Shown here: positions 52,666 through 62,694 of the stretch, one piece after another | Position numbering within the stretch: position 1 is the stretch's first letter | Layout of the letters: each line of letters begins with the position of its first letter | Assembly: GCF_947489715.1 (NCBI RefSeq) | Contig: NZ_CANLER010000002.1 | Location: 329,597 to 393,596, forward strand | Direction of reading: 5' to 3' | Source of the DNA: an uncultured Roseovarius sp. | GTDB taxonomy: Bacteria; Pseudomonadota; Alphaproteobacteria; Rhodobacterales; Rhodobacteraceae | DNA length: 64,000 nt | The notes under the pieces: generated by a model | Told to the model about the DNA's origin: nothing | What the model saw: the letters and a program-made list of their open reading frames with translations, nothing else | Database searches by the model: none | Position numbers and translations under genes: made by a program

Positions 52666-53958
52666 TCAGCTGCGCTGGTCCCACATCTGGTCATACGCCT
52701 TCATGTGTTTGACCAGCAGATCGCCATGCTTGTCATACCAGGCCGGAATGTTGCGGAATTCCTTGATCCTGGCCTTGCCGCTCTCGATCACGACCACCGG
52801 CCAGTCGCCGACCAGAGCATTGTCGATGCCAAAAAGCTCTTCGCCCCACCAACTGGCGTCGCCAAAGGCGTGCTTGCCGGTGCCACCGTCCTTCATCGCG
52901 GCAATCACCGCGTCGGGCTCGGCCGATCCGGCCTTTTCTGCAGCGGCCTTCCACAGGTCCATGATGCTGGCATATTCCCAGCTCACCGCGCCCCACTGAC
53001 CGGGGTAGCGCTTGTTGAACTCGAAATAGAAGCCGTTGGGATCCTCGAAATTGATGTTCTCGGCATTCAACGCCATGTCGTCGAAATCCGGGAACTGGAA
53101 GACAAAACCTTCCAGAAACTCTTCCGATGTCTTCTCGATCATCTGGTCATAGAAATCCGCCGTGCAGCTGATGATCTGACCCTCATAACCCTGCTGGAAC
53201 AGCTGCTCGGCGATGGGATGCACATAGTCGGAATAACAGGTATCCAGACAGACAATATCCGGATTGCCCGAGATCAACTTGGTCACCACCGGCGCGAAAT
53301 CGGTCGTCGCCGGATCAAACAGCAGCGGATCGTCCAGCATCTCGATCCCCGCCGCCTCGAACGCCGCAAGGTAGGTCGCAACCGACGGCAGGCCCAGCGC
53401 ATCGTCCTGCGCGCACATCACGGCGGTCTTCAACTCGGGCTTGTTCTCGGCCAGCCATTCGACACCGGTGACGTTGTAGATCGGATGCACCTCGGCGGGC
53501 GCGATCAGCGTCGTGGTGTCGGGGCTCAGGTCGCTGGGCAGCAGGGTCGAAAACAGCATGCCGGTCTTGTCGGCCACCGGCTGCACGCCGGGCCAGGTAT
53601 CACCACCCAGCATCATGATGAAGCTCACGCCATCTTCGCGAATAAGCTTGGTGGCACCCGTGCGCGCCTTGGCCGGGTCATATTCGTTGTCATAGCCCAC
53701 GAACTCGACCATGTAATCGCCATCGCCCAGCTTGATACCGCCCGCGGCATTGACCCGCTCGGCCCAGATTTCACAACCGTCCAGACCAGGTTTGCCCCAG
53801 GCCGCCACCGGGCCGGTCAACGGCGCCAGAAAGCCGATCTTGATCACCTTGTCCACCGCCAGCGCCGCGCGCGGCAGGCTGGATGAGGCGGCAGCGGCCG
53901 CAGTCGATTGCAGGAAGGTCCGGCGCGTCAGGCCCGATTTCACAATCTTCGATAACAT
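52666..53958 (-). CDS. Liv-type ABC transporter substrate-binding protein
   Basis: A 430-residue periplasmic binding protein of the Peripla_BP_6 family. The N-terminus carries a Tat-type signal (TRRTFLQ followed by an alanine-rich stretch to about residue 33; start 53958, MLSKIVKSGLTRR). The mature part starts VIKIGFLAPLTGPVAAWGKP. The ligand is not evident: it is not a clear leucine or urea binder. It is the first gene of the operon and divergent from the GntR regulator. Confidence 0.9.
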   Translation of the reverse strand: MLSKIVKSGLTRRTFLQSTAAAAASSSLPRAALAVDKVIKIGFLAPLTGPVAAWGKPGLDGCEIWAERVNAAGGIKLGDGDYMVEFVGYDNEYDPAKARTGATKLIREDGVSFIMMLGGDTWPGVQPVADKTGMLFSTLLPSDLSPDTTTLIAPAEVHPIYNVTGVEWLAENKPELKTAVMCAQDDALGLPSVATYLAAFEAAGIEMLDDPLLFDPATTDFAPVVTKLISGNPDIVCLDTCYSDYVHPIAEQLFQQGYEGQIISCTADFYDQMIEKTSEEFLEGFVFQFPDFDDMALNAENINFEDPNGFYFEFNKRYPGQWGAVSWEYASIMDLWKAAAEKAGSAEPDAVIAAMKDGGTGKHAFGDASWWGEELFGIDNALVGDWPVVVIESGKARIKEFRNIPAWYDKHGDLLVKHMKAYDQMWDQRS

Positions 53959-54436
53959 TGAAATTCTCCCATATTGCCCTGCCCGTTTGCCGGGCGGATA
54001 TCTTTGCAAGACCGTTCCGTGCACGACCGCCCTGAATGTCAGAAGCAAGAGAACCAGTTCGCGCAAATTGGTTTGGTCTCATACCGAAACGCTAACAGAC
54101 ATCCCACGATCTGCCAAGAAAATTGGTTCCTTTTTTACCAAAACTGGCTTTTTTGGTGCAATTTCGGTTCCTTGAGTGAACCAATTTTGGAAAATTCCAT
54201 CACAAACTCATAAGGTTAACGGTTCGGCTGTCAGACCACATAAAATCCGGTCACAAAGTACCAATTCGGCCTGATTTGCGCTATACTGGTTCAAACCGGC
54301 CCCCTCCCGGCTTGGCAGACGGCCCGCCGCCTGCCGCATCCGGCGATCAAATTGGCGCAATTCGCTTCCCGCCCACAGACGACCCCGCTATGGTATATGC
54401 CAAGCTCAATCGGGGCAATCGCTTGCCAGGATCCAG
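53959..54436. promoter_or_regulatory. divergent control region with TTGGT/ACCAA repeats
   Basis: 478 bases between the binding-protein and GntR genes, AT-rich at 54110-54270. Inverted elements TTGGT-N8-ACCAA (about 54122-54141) and GGTTC-N7-GAACC (about 54167-54183), plus further ACCAATT/AATTGG copies, look like operator sites for the FCD-type GntR regulator, whose relatives bind TGGT-N-ACCA. No gene was seen. Confidence 0.5.
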
Positions 54437-55165
54437 ATGAACAAGAATATCGACGAAACCGCTTCGACCATTGTCACGTCACAGCCCATTGGCGCGACCG
54501 TGCAGATCGTGGTCGATACGCTCTTCGCCCGGATCAAATCCGAAGAATACCCGATCGACACCCGCCTGCCCTCGGAGCGCACGCTGGCCTCGGAACTGGG
54601 TGTCGCCCGGAACACCGTGCGCGAGGCGCTTGATGTGCTGGAAACCCAGAAAGTCATCCGTCGCCGCGCCGGATCGGGCAGCTTTGTCACTTACCGCTCC
54701 AGCACACCGCGCAACGCGCCCGCGAACTCCGTCGCGGATGAGACCAGCCCGCTGGATCACCTTGTCGTGCGCGGCATTCTTGAGCCTGAAATGGTGCGCC
54801 TTGCGGTCGTCAACATGACGCCCCGGATGATCACCGAACTCAGCGAGACCCTTTCGAAAATCGAAACCATCCAGACCGACGTGGATCAATTCATCGAGTT
54901 GGAAGAGAAGATATACATGCAGATCGCCGAGGGCACCGGCAACCCGCTGCTGGCGTCCTGTTACAAGCTGTCGATCGACACGTATCGCCAAAGCTTCCGC
55001 ACCAAGCTGCGACGCCGCAACCTGACCCCCAAGCGCATTCAGGACTACCAGAAACGCTATAACACGCTCTTCAACGCCATCGCCTCCCGTGATGTAGCGT
55101 CAGCGGTGGAGTTCATCAAACTGCACCTGGTGGAAGAACAGCAACTGCTGTTGCAGGAATTCTAA
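54437..55165 (+). CDS. GntR (FadR/FCD) transcriptional regulator
   Basis: A 242-residue regulator. The N-terminal winged helix (about 30-90) contains DTRLPSERTLASELGVARNT and RRRAGSGSFV. The C-terminal all-helical FCD domain includes FIELEEKIYMQIAEGTGNPL. FCD regulators respond to organic acids or amino acids. It is divergent from the Liv-type importer operon, so it is the likely regulator of that operon. Confidence 0.9.
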   Translation: MNKNIDETASTIVTSQPIGATVQIVVDTLFARIKSEEYPIDTRLPSERTLASELGVARNTVREALDVLETQKVIRRRAGSGSFVTYRSSTPRNAPANSVADETSPLDHLVVRGILEPEMVRLAVVNMTPRMITELSETLSKIETIQTDVDQFIELEEKIYMQIAEGTGNPLLASCYKLSIDTYRQSFRTKLRRRNLTPKRIQDYQKRYNTLFNAIASRDVASAVEFIKLHLVEEQQLLLQEF

Positions 55166-55670
55166 TATTCTCGCCAATGACGGCTCAGAGCCCTGAGCGG
55201 AAGTGTCAATATTTTGCTGCGCGCGCTCGCTGCGTGGATTCTTCTGCGCGGGCACAAAAAATCTGCGATGCAGTGCAGCGTCGTATCCGATCATTCGTGA
55301 ATGACGCAGCAACTTTGAAGCGGATAATTCACAGGTTGCGAGACGATTCTAACTTCGATGTCTTAACCCAAATGACAGTTATTGGCGGCTCAGCTGCGTG
55401 GCCAACATCATCCGTGCTTTCGCTGTGGCGCGCGCTAAGCCCGGCTTTTGGCAGATGTGCGCCTTTGCGTTTGTCTGAATACCAAACCCTTGCTGTCTAT
55501 TGCCCTGTCGGTTCACGGTCAAACCAAGGGAGGTCGTCATTGCGGTTGATACCGGCTCAAACTCTTCAGTCATGCTGAATATCAAGTTCAATATGTTTCG
55601 CTTGCCGCATTGCCTCTGCCGTTTCATTGTAAGTCAGCGCGGCTCTTTGTGCTAATGCAGGAGAATTTAT
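55166..55670. other. 505-base region without a recognised gene
   Basis: Between gntR and the selenoprotein gene. It holds open frames of 133 codons (55177-55578, plus) and 82 codons (55379-55627, minus) that match no family I know and lack good start signals. Base composition is lower in GC than the flanking genes. A decayed gene or mobile-element remnant is possible. The promoter of the selenoprotein gene is expected near the right end. Confidence 0.4.
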
Positions 55671-56906
55671 GTGACCAAGATATCCGAAATGCCCGCAGTG
55701 GGCCGGGGGTTCATTTCAAATCTCGACTTGCCGGTTGCAGACGACCCCTCATGGATGCGCCCAGTACCAGCGAAGGAGCGGCGGATATCGATTGTTTCGA
55801 CAGCAGCCGTGCACAAACGTGAGGACAAACCATTTTCCTGGCTGGCCAAGGATTACCGGGCCTTTCACAAGACAGACCGCGATCTGGTGATGACCCATGT
55901 GGCCGTCGAGTTTGATCGTTCGGCCTGGCAGCAGGACCTGAACACAATCGTTCCGCTTGATCGGCTTGAAGAGATGGCCAGTGACGGCGAAATCGGTTCG
56001 GTTGCAGATGAGCATTATTCTTTCATGGGGGCAGCCGACCCGGTCACCATGGAAAAATCAGCCCGTCAAGCCGCGGCGAGAATGAAACAGGATGGCGTGA
56101 ATACGGTTTTCCTGATCCCCATATGACCGTTCTGTACGCGCGCCGTGTGCGGGCTAGCTCATTATTTTGAATCCGAGGGCTTATCGACTGTTCTGGTTGG
56201 CTTTGTGCGTGAGCATATTGAGGCGATCAAACCACCCCGGTCCCTGTTTCTGGACTTCCCGATGGGGCGCGGTATGGGCAAGCCGAATGACCCGGCGTTC
56301 CAGAAAAAGGTCATACGCGCGGCATTTGAGTTGCTTGACGCGCCCACCGGGCCAGTGATCGAGGATTTCCCGGAGGTCATCCCGGTGAAAGACGGACGTA
56401 TGGGGTATGCCCTGCCGCCAGAGCTTGTGCTGAGTATCGATGATATTGGGGATGTGGATACCGTTCTGGCCGAGGTGAAGGCCGAAATGGAGGCTCTTCG
56501 ACCCGACTATGACAGGGCTGTTGCTGCGCGGGGGCGTACAACGGTTGGGGCCAGCGGTCTCGCCATCGAAGAGTTCGCGCCCTTCGTGTCCGGGTTCCTG
56601 GGCGGGGAGATTCCCCAAAGCCCCAGAAAAGGTATGCCGGCCATTCCGCTGCTGAAGCTCGTGGTCGAAGATCTTGAGGCTTATTACACCGAGACACGCA
56701 CCCACCGCGATGGCATCGATGATCTGGAACTGATGGGAAAATGGTTCTGGGAGGAAAGTAAGGCCGGACGGATGCTGCTTTTGCTCGAAGCTGTGTCGAT
56801 CGCATCCGATAACAAGGTGATGCTTCAGATTGTCGAAATGTCCCTGATGGCGCCACGTTTCTGGTCAGAAGGTCCCTTGCCGGGAACATCAGCGGCAGGC
56901 TGGTAA
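55671..56906 (+). CDS. GrdB/PrdB-family selenoprotein with in-frame UGA (Sec152)
   Basis: Two frame-matched ORFs (55671-56126 and 56127-56906) are separated only by a TGA at 56124-56126; I read them as one 411-residue selenoprotein. The start is a GTG at 55671 with AGGAG eight bases upstream. The N-terminal part resembles glycine/betaine/sarcosine/D-proline reductase component B (HVAVEFDRSAWQQDLNTIVP; DEHYSFMGAADPVTMEKSAR). The Sec motif is IPI-U-PFCTRAVCGLAHYFE, a U-x2-C redox pair. From about residue 245 on there is an additional C-terminal part of about 165 residues with no domain I recognise. Sec machinery is encoded directly downstream. Related reductases reduce amines or amino acids; the substrate here is unknown. 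Confidence 0.85.
56137..56151 (+). promoter_or_regulatory. SECIS-like hairpin after the Sec UGA
   Basis: CGCGCG-CCG-UGUGCG forms a six-pair stem (two G-U pairs) with a three-base loop, starting 11 bases after the UGA at 56124-56126. Bacterial SECIS elements are short hairpins directly 3' of the UGA that bind SelB, so place and size fit. Confidence 0.5.
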
Positions 56907-56959
56907 CCTATGTTGGCAACGCAGGCCGAATCGCGAACGGCTTGGGTCACGACACTGAT

Positions 56960-56981
56960 CTTTGCCCCCTGATGGGCAAAG
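56960..56981. terminator. hairpin between the selenoprotein gene and selD
   Basis: A perfect CTTTGCCC/GGGCAAAG stem with a six-base loop in the 89-base convergent gap; the T-run is weak on both sides. Probably a shared terminator. Confidence 0.55.
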
Positions 56982-56995
56982 GCAGGATGTTCAAC

Positions 56996-59197
56996 TCAGT
57001 GCTGCAATTGGCCCAAACTGATGTAACTGGGCTTACCTGTGGTCACGTATCCTATGGCGGTGGCGTGGATAGCGCCTCCCTGCCTGAGCGCGTCGATCAC
57101 TCTCGGGGCAGACGGGCCCGGAAACGCACCAAGCAATCCGCCGGAGGTCTGCGGGTCAAAGAGAATTTCAGCATCTTCATCGTTGAAATCGTGACCAATA
57201 TACCTTTCAGCGGCTTCGCGATTGCCAGGGTGCAGCGTGCTCTGAACACCTTCTTTCAAAATTGTAGCTGCTCCCGGCAGTATCGGAAGGCGCTGCGGGT
57301 CAATCACCACATGGGCATCCGATGCCAAGACCATTTCTCCGAGATGGCCCAACAAGCCAAACCCTGTCACATCAGTGCAGGCGGACGCATCATACGTCGC
57401 AAAAATACGGGCGGATTTTCCGTTAGAGACCAGCATCGACGCAATAGCGGCCTGCAGGTCGTCATGCCTGACACGGCCCTGCATCCAGCCCGCGAGCAAG
57501 GCACCTGTCCCCAGCGGTTTTGTCAGGATCAGCACATCGCCGTCGCGCAGACCGGATTTTGTCATCAGTTTATCTTCATCGGCATATCCTGTGACGGACA
57601 AGCCGAATGACATCTCCTGCCCCTCTCCGGTATGGCCTCCCACAAGCCGGACACCTGCATCGCGCAGGATCTCATGGGCTCCGCTCAGCACCTGACGCAG
57701 GTCCTCCGCCAAAGCGGCCTCTGTTGCGAAAGGTAGCGTGACCAGGGCCAGCGCCGTGCTGGGCTCAGCGCCCATTGCATAGACATCGCTTAAAGCATGG
57801 GTCGAGGCGATCCGGCCCAAAAGATACGGGTCGTCAATGAAGGCTCTGAAATGATCCACTGTCTGCACGGCCACCTTACCCGGCGGCGGACGGATCACCG
57901 CGGCATCATCAGGCGCTGAAAGGCCAATTAGGACGTCGTGATTTTTGTCGGGCTGAAATTCCGACAGCACCTGGCCCAGTATGTCGGCGGATACTTTTGC
58001 GCCGCAGCCGCCACAGCGCATCGATGACATCTCGGAGACCTGCTTCATGTTCGACAAACGGTATTTGTCCATCCAACGCCGATCAATCCAGTCTTTCACG
58101 CGCCAAACCCAGGCCCCTTCCATCGCCAAGGGCCCGTATGAGGCAATCGCATTGCGATCCCCGGTGGATATCAGCGCAAGGGTTCTTTTCTGCGGCGAAA
58201 AATGTGCCGAAGGATTGGTGCCCGGATTGTTCAGCAGTGTTTCTGCCAGAACCGGGCCTTGTCGCACGGCATAAACACCATTCTTCGCCAGCGGCGGATC
58301 AAACGACGCGATATCACCCGCAGCAAAGACGCGCGGATCTGAAACCGACTGAAGCCGCGTGTTCACGCGGATGAACCCGGCGCCGTCCAGCGCGAGACCT
58401 GTGTCGCGCAACCATCCCGGTGCGCTGGCATGTGTTGCGATTATCTTGGCATCCGCGCACAGCCTGAACCCATCCGGGCCATAAACAGCGTTCTGTCTGA
58501 TACAATCCACCACCTGCCCGGTATGAACACGTATGTTTTTGCGCCGAAGCGCCGCTCGCAGGCGTCGACGCACCGATGCTGAATGATTGGTCAGAATGTC
58601 TGCTTTGTCGGTGATGACATGAATGTTCATCCGATGGGGATTTTGCGCCCTCTCAAGCGCCGCGCTCAACCGGTGATGCAGACACAACGCGACCTCGACA
58701 CCGCCCGTGCCACCGCCGACGATCACAAGCTCAACCTCCCGATCAAGGGCAAGCAAATCCGGCTCTACGCGATGCCATTGATCCAGAAAGGCATGAACGG
58801 GTTTGACGGCCAGGGCATGGTCGCGCCCCTTTATCATGGCAAGCGCCGGGGTAGAGCCTATATCGAAGGACACCGTGTCAAACGCCACTGCCGGACGATC
58901 CGCGCACAGCACACGACCAGTTGATAAATCCAAACCGACCGCGCGTGATTGATACATTCGCGCCCCCGCCGCCATTGCAAACGGAGACAGGTCCACATGG
59001 CATTCATCAAACCGGTAATGTCCTGCCAGATAGCCCGGCAGCATTCCGGAATAGGGCGTCTCGATATCCCGTGAAATGAGCGTTAGTCGCACCCCTTCAG
59101 GGCGGCGCATGGCGAATTGGCGCAATACTTCGACATGGCTGTGACCCCCGCCCACCAACACCAGGTCGTGCTCGACTGAATGCAGTTGCTTCATCAT
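56996..59197 (-). CDS. selD: NADH-dehydrogenase-like/selenide water dikinase fusion
   Basis: A 733-residue fusion. Residues about 1-370 form a pyridine-nucleotide-disulfide (NDH-2-like) flavoprotein: DLVLVGGGHSHVEVLRQFAM at the FAD site, LVIVGGGTGGVEVALCL at the second dinucleotide site, VFAAGDIASF near the end. Residues about 388-733 are selenide, water dikinase with the active cysteine region SSMRCGGCGAKVSAD and the AIRM-type kinase core (TDVTGFGLLGHLGEM). SelD makes selenophosphate for Sec-tRNA synthesis. The flavoprotein may supply reduced selenium; this is inferred. Such fusions are known in proteobacteria. It is the last gene of the Sec operon. Confidence 0.92.
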   Translation of the reverse strand: MMKQLHSVEHDLVLVGGGHSHVEVLRQFAMRRPEGVRLTLISRDIETPYSGMLPGYLAGHYRFDECHVDLSPFAMAAGARMYQSRAVGLDLSTGRVLCADRPAVAFDTVSFDIGSTPALAMIKGRDHALAVKPVHAFLDQWHRVEPDLLALDREVELVIVGGGTGGVEVALCLHHRLSAALERAQNPHRMNIHVITDKADILTNHSASVRRRLRAALRRKNIRVHTGQVVDCIRQNAVYGPDGFRLCADAKIIATHASAPGWLRDTGLALDGAGFIRVNTRLQSVSDPRVFAAGDIASFDPPLAKNGVYAVRQGPVLAETLLNNPGTNPSAHFSPQKRTLALISTGDRNAIASYGPLAMEGAWVWRVKDWIDRRWMDKYRLSNMKQVSEMSSMRCGGCGAKVSADILGQVLSEFQPDKNHDVLIGLSAPDDAAVIRPPPGKVAVQTVDHFRAFIDDPYLLGRIASTHALSDVYAMGAEPSTALALVTLPFATEAALAEDLRQVLSGAHEILRDAGVRLVGGHTGEGQEMSFGLSVTGYADEDKLMTKSGLRDGDVLILTKPLGTGALLAGWMQGRVRHDDLQAAIASMLVSNGKSARIFATYDASACTDVTGFGLLGHLGEMVLASDAHVVIDPQRLPILPGAATILKEGVQSTLHPGNREAAERYIGHDFNDEDAEILFDPQTSGGLLGAFPGPSAPRVIDALRQGGAIHATAIGYVTTGKPSYISLGQLQH

Positions 59198-59230
59198 CCG
59201 GACCGCGCCGCTAAACGCATCGATTGGGGT

Positions 59231-59326
59231 TGGCGAAAGAGCGTGGGAGTCGAACCCACCAGAGACGTTGTACGCCCCTCACTGGATTTGAAATCCAGGC
59301 GCCCCACCAGGGTGCGATCCTCTTCC
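59231..59326 (-). tRNA. selC: selenocysteine tRNA, anticodon UCA
   Basis: A 96-base tRNA on the minus strand with the 3'-CCA encoded. The anticodon TCA is at 59289-59291 inside a CTGGATT/AATCCAG arm; there is a long variable arm, a T-arm with GTGGG/CCCAC and TTCGACT, and a GGAAGAG acceptor paired with CTCTTTC. The eighth acceptor pair is G-G and one pair is G-U, so the acceptor stem is slightly irregular. The size and anticodon identify tRNA-Sec. Confidence 0.92.
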
Positions 59327-59329
59327 ATT

Positions 59330-61267
59330 CTAACCATCATGTGGTACCTTAAAAACATTGTCGGCGGAACGCCGAATGCGCCGCACATTACCGTTCCTTT
59401 CTGTGAAGCCCACCCGGTCGAAATACTCCAGAACATCTATGACAAAATTTCGGCCCAGCTCAGTCTGATCTCGATAGTCAACTGTCGTGAAATAGCCGTC
59501 GGGGCAATGTGTCGCCAACCGCTCGGCAACGGCCCCGAGCTTGGTCAGATAGGGTTTCGGGACATAGCGATTTTTGCCAATCAGAACCATATCGCCAAAT
59601 TTGCAGGCCGTTTTCAATGCCGCTTCGAGCGTTTTGACATCAACACACAGATCTTCTGCGGCATGATGTAGGCTGAGCGGCGTACCTGACTGTGGTGCCA
59701 GTTTGGGAGCCACACGTGCCAATAGCTGCTGGTCGCGTTTGGAGAATTGGATACTGTGCGACCGCAAATGAAAGCGATTGCCCCGCATGCACAACCGCTG
59801 ATCCTTGGTCAGGGCGGCCAAGGCATCTTCAAGAGCAGCGACTTCGATCCGGGGGGCGAGTGACAATCGAATGTCCTTGATGCTTGCACCGGGCGACGTC
59901 GGTCTGGACAGGTGAAATGTTTCAACGGCTTGGACAATTTTGGCCTGTAATGCCTGCCATTGTGTTTCGCAGAAAACCCGTTGATCAGGGCCTTGGCCCA
60001 CACGCTGCAAGCCAAGCGCGTCAACAAAGGTGTCGATCCGGGGGGCGGGAAGATTGTGCGCAACAGAAAACGGCGCGATCAGGACGCCGGTTTCACTGAC
60101 CTCAGTCCATGCACGCAGTGCAGCAAGGGTTGATGAATGCCTCAGGGCGTTCAGGGCTGCGAGCCGGGCGGGCCGGGCGCGGCCACGTTTGGGGGAAAAC
60201 GGATCAATCACCCGACCACCGGCTATGGTGCGTTGCGCAGATTGATCGCGCAGCACAAAATGGTCACCATGAAGGGCGAAGGCGTCGCGCGATGCCACCA
60301 GTTGCGCCAATCCGCACGCGCCTGCGGGAATGGCACCGCCCGATAATACCGCGACTCGAGCCGAGAGGTGGTCCGCACCGATATGCAGATGCGTGGGGGT
60401 CCAGTGTTTGAGCGGACCATCTTCGCTCTCCAGCACCTGCAACTCGACGTCGATACGCCGCGTCGGGGCATACAGGCTGGACTGCATGAGCCAGTTTCCC
60501 CGCCGGATCCGGTGTTCACTTAGGCCGCGCCCAGCAATGTTTATCGCGCATCTCTCACCGGCTTTGGCACAGTTGCTTTCACTATTGTGCACTCTGATCC
60601 CGCGCACTCTGACACTGGACCCATCAGCCGAGAGTATCAGCTCGTCGCCGGTGTGGATGGCGCCGGAAAACACCATACCCGTCGCAACCAAGCCAATGCC
60701 TTTGAGTGTAAACACCCGATCAATGGCCATGCGGAAATGGTGATCTACACTCCGGCTGCGCGCCTCCTTTTTGCGCGCCCGAAGTGCTTTCATCAGCGCG
60801 TCGATTCCCTCGTTATCGGGCGCGCAGACGGGATAGATGGCAGTGCCTTCATGTCCTCCCTCCCCCAGGAGTTCGCTCACTTGATCCGTAACCTCCTGAA
60901 CGCGCGCAGGTGAGACGCGATCAATCTTGGTCAGTGCGACGATGTAGTGGCGCATACCCAACAGGCCAAGTATGGCCAGATGCTCGCGTGTTTGCGGCAT
61001 CACCCCATCGTCGGCAGCGACCACAAGCAAACCCAGATCGATGCCGGCGACACCGGCCAGCATGTTGCGAATGAACTTCTCATGTCCCGGAACATCGACA
61101 AACCCCAAAATCGCATCGTCATCGGGCAGACTGTGATAGGCAAACCCGAGGTCCACAGACAAGCCACGGGCCTTTTCCTCGGGCAGACGGTCTGTATCCA
61201 CGCCGGTCAGCGCCTTGACCAGCTCGGTCTTGCCGTGGTCCACATGTCCTGCCGTTGCTATGATCAT
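59330..61267 (-). CDS. selB: selenocysteine-specific elongation factor SelB
   Basis: A 645-residue GTPase that delivers Sec-tRNA to UGA codons marked by SECIS. The G domain starts [20 protein letters not shown], with [17 protein letters not shown] and [13 protein letters not shown]-Tu-like beta domains follow to about residue 350, then four winged-helix domains that bind the SECIS hairpin (about 380-640). The length is typical. It overlaps selA by four bases; its stop lies four bases from the tRNA 5' end. Confidence 0.95.
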   Translation of the reverse strand: MIIATAGHVDHGKTELVKALTGVDTDRLPEEKARGLSVDLGFAYHSLPDDDAILGFVDVPGHEKFIRNMLAGVAGIDLGLLVVAADDGVMPQTREHLAILGLLGMRHYIVALTKIDRVSPARVQEVTDQVSELLGEGGHEGTAIYPVCAPDNEGIDALMKALRARKKEARSRSVDHHFRMAIDRVFTLKGIGLVATGMVFSGAIHTGDELILSADGSSVRVRGIRVHNSESNCAKAGERCAINIAGRGLSEHRIRRGNWLMQSSLYAPTRRIDVELQVLESEDGPLKHWTPTHLHIGADHLSARVAVLSGGAIPAGACGLAQLVASRDAFALHGDHFVLRDQSAQRTIAGGRVIDPFSPKRGRARPARLAALNALRHSSTLAALRAWTEVSETGVLIAPFSVAHNLPAPRIDTFVDALGLQRVGQGPDQRVFCETQWQALQAKIVQAVETFHLSRPTSPGASIKDIRLSLAPRIEVAALEDALAALTKDQRLCMRGNRFHLRSHSIQFSKRDQQLLARVAPKLAPQSGTPLSLHHAAEDLCVDVKTLEAALKTACKFGDMVLIGKNRYVPKPYLTKLGAVAERLATHCPDGYFTTVDYRDQTELGRNFVIDVLEYFDRVGFTERNGNVRRIRRSADNVFKVPHDG

Positions 61268-62658
61268 TGTGCCGTCAGGCCCGCCAGATTTTCAACAAAA
61301 CCGTCTTCATCTTCGAGGCATCTGAGATCAAACCACAGGGCATCATCGGAAATGCGCCCGATCACCGGAACCGGCAAGCCCCGAAAGGCCTTCGCGAGCC
61401 TGTTCAGAACGGCTCCGGGGCGGCGCAGATCAGGCCGCGTTATCTTCAACGCTGTGCTTTCCAATCTATCAATGGGCAAGGCTCCGCTGCCCACTTGGGC
61501 GTAGGTCTGCGCCACCGCAACGTCGAAGGGTCGGCAACACTCCTGAACGGGGATGACCAGACGCATCGCCAAGTGTTCAATCTCTGCAGGGTCACGCATC
61601 AAAAGGCGCAGTGCCGGCAGCTCTTCCACCAGCCGCTCGGGGTTGGTGTAGAGCTGCAGAACGGCCTGCAGGGCGGCCAGGGTGAGTTTGTCGGGCCGCA
61701 TGGCCCGGGTCATCGGGTTGCGCTTGAGCCTGTCGATCAGATCGCGACGGCCGGCAATGATGCCTGCCTGCGGTCCGCCAAGCAGCTTGTCACCGCTAAA
61801 GGTCACCAGATCGGCCCCGGCTTGCAAGGCCTCGGTGACGGTTGTTTCATGCGGTAGATTGTAGGGTTCCAGATCAATCAGAGTGCCGCTGCCCAGATCC
61901 GTGACAAGGGGCAGATCATGGCGATGTGCGATCTCGGCAAGGTCTTGTTCCGACACGTTCTTGGTGAAGCCTTGCATTTCAAAATTGCTGGTATGAACCT
62001 TCATCAGCAAGGCAGTTCTGGGGCCAATCGCAGCCTCAAAATCGGCGTCATGTGTACGATTGGTGGTGCCAACTTCCACCAGCTTGCAGCCTGCACGGGC
62101 CATGATGTCTGGCATGCGGAAGGCTCCGCCGATCTCGATCAGCTCACCCCGTGACACCGGCACCTCTTTGCGCTGCGCCAGGCTGTTGAGCGTCAGCAAC
62201 ACAGCTGCTGCATTGTTGTTAACAACAAGCGCGCCTTCTGCCCCGGTTAACTGGCACAGCAGAGCTTCGGCATGCCTATGCCGATCACCGCGTTTGCCAG
62301 TGTCCAAGTCAAATTCCACGTTGCTGGCACCACGCGCAACCTCGACCATCGCCTGTATCGCGGATTGGGGCAGCGACGCGCGTCCAAGATTGGTGTGCAG
62401 CACTGTGCCTGTCAGATTGTAGACTGGCCGGAGCGACGGACGTAAAACGCGGTCTGTCTCGTCAGAGAGCGATTGGACCAGCGCCGACATATCCGTAGAC
62501 TCGCCTGCCAGCAAGCTCTGGCGTGCCTGTTCCAAGATGCCCTGCGCACAGCGTATGACCAGGGCCGCGCCATGATCACGTACCAAGTCCTGTACAGCTG
62601 GCGTGTTCACAAGGCGATCCACTGACGGTAGGTGTTTTGGCGCATCGATGCGCGTCAT
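61264..62658 (-). CDS. selA: L-seryl-tRNA(Sec) selenium transferase SelA
   Basis: A 464-residue PLP enzyme that converts Ser-tRNA(Sec) to Sec-tRNA(Sec). The PLP-lysine region reads [19 protein letters not shown] near residue 285, with other conserved stretches [16 protein letters not shown] and [15 protein letters not shown]. The length is normal. It overlaps selB (ATGA) and follows gcvH by 36 bases. Confidence 0.95.
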   Translation of the reverse strand: MTRIDAPKHLPSVDRLVNTPAVQDLVRDHGAALVIRCAQGILEQARQSLLAGESTDMSALVQSLSDETDRVLRPSLRPVYNLTGTVLHTNLGRASLPQSAIQAMVEVARGASNVEFDLDTGKRGDRHRHAEALLCQLTGAEGALVVNNNAAAVLLTLNSLAQRKEVPVSRGELIEIGGAFRMPDIMARAGCKLVEVGTTNRTHDADFEAAIGPRTALLMKVHTSNFEMQGFTKNVSEQDLAEIAHRHDLPLVTDLGSGTLIDLEPYNLPHETTVTEALQAGADLVTFSGDKLLGGPQAGIIAGRRDLIDRLKRNPMTRAMRPDKLTLAALQAVLQLYTNPERLVEELPALRLLMRDPAEIEHLAMRLVIPVQECCRPFDVAVAQTYAQVGSGALPIDRLESTALKITRPDLRRPGAVLNRLAKAFRGLPVPVIGRISDDALWFDLRCLEDEDGFVENLAGLTAQ

Positions 62659-62694
62659 CTCAGCTCCTTTGGCGTTGCTGCGATCCGAAGTGGT

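Noticed and set aside
56145..56906. A separate 253-codon gene after the UGA
   Set aside because: It lies in the same frame as the preceding 151 codons, and the family domain runs across the UGA; Sec decoding genes adjoin.
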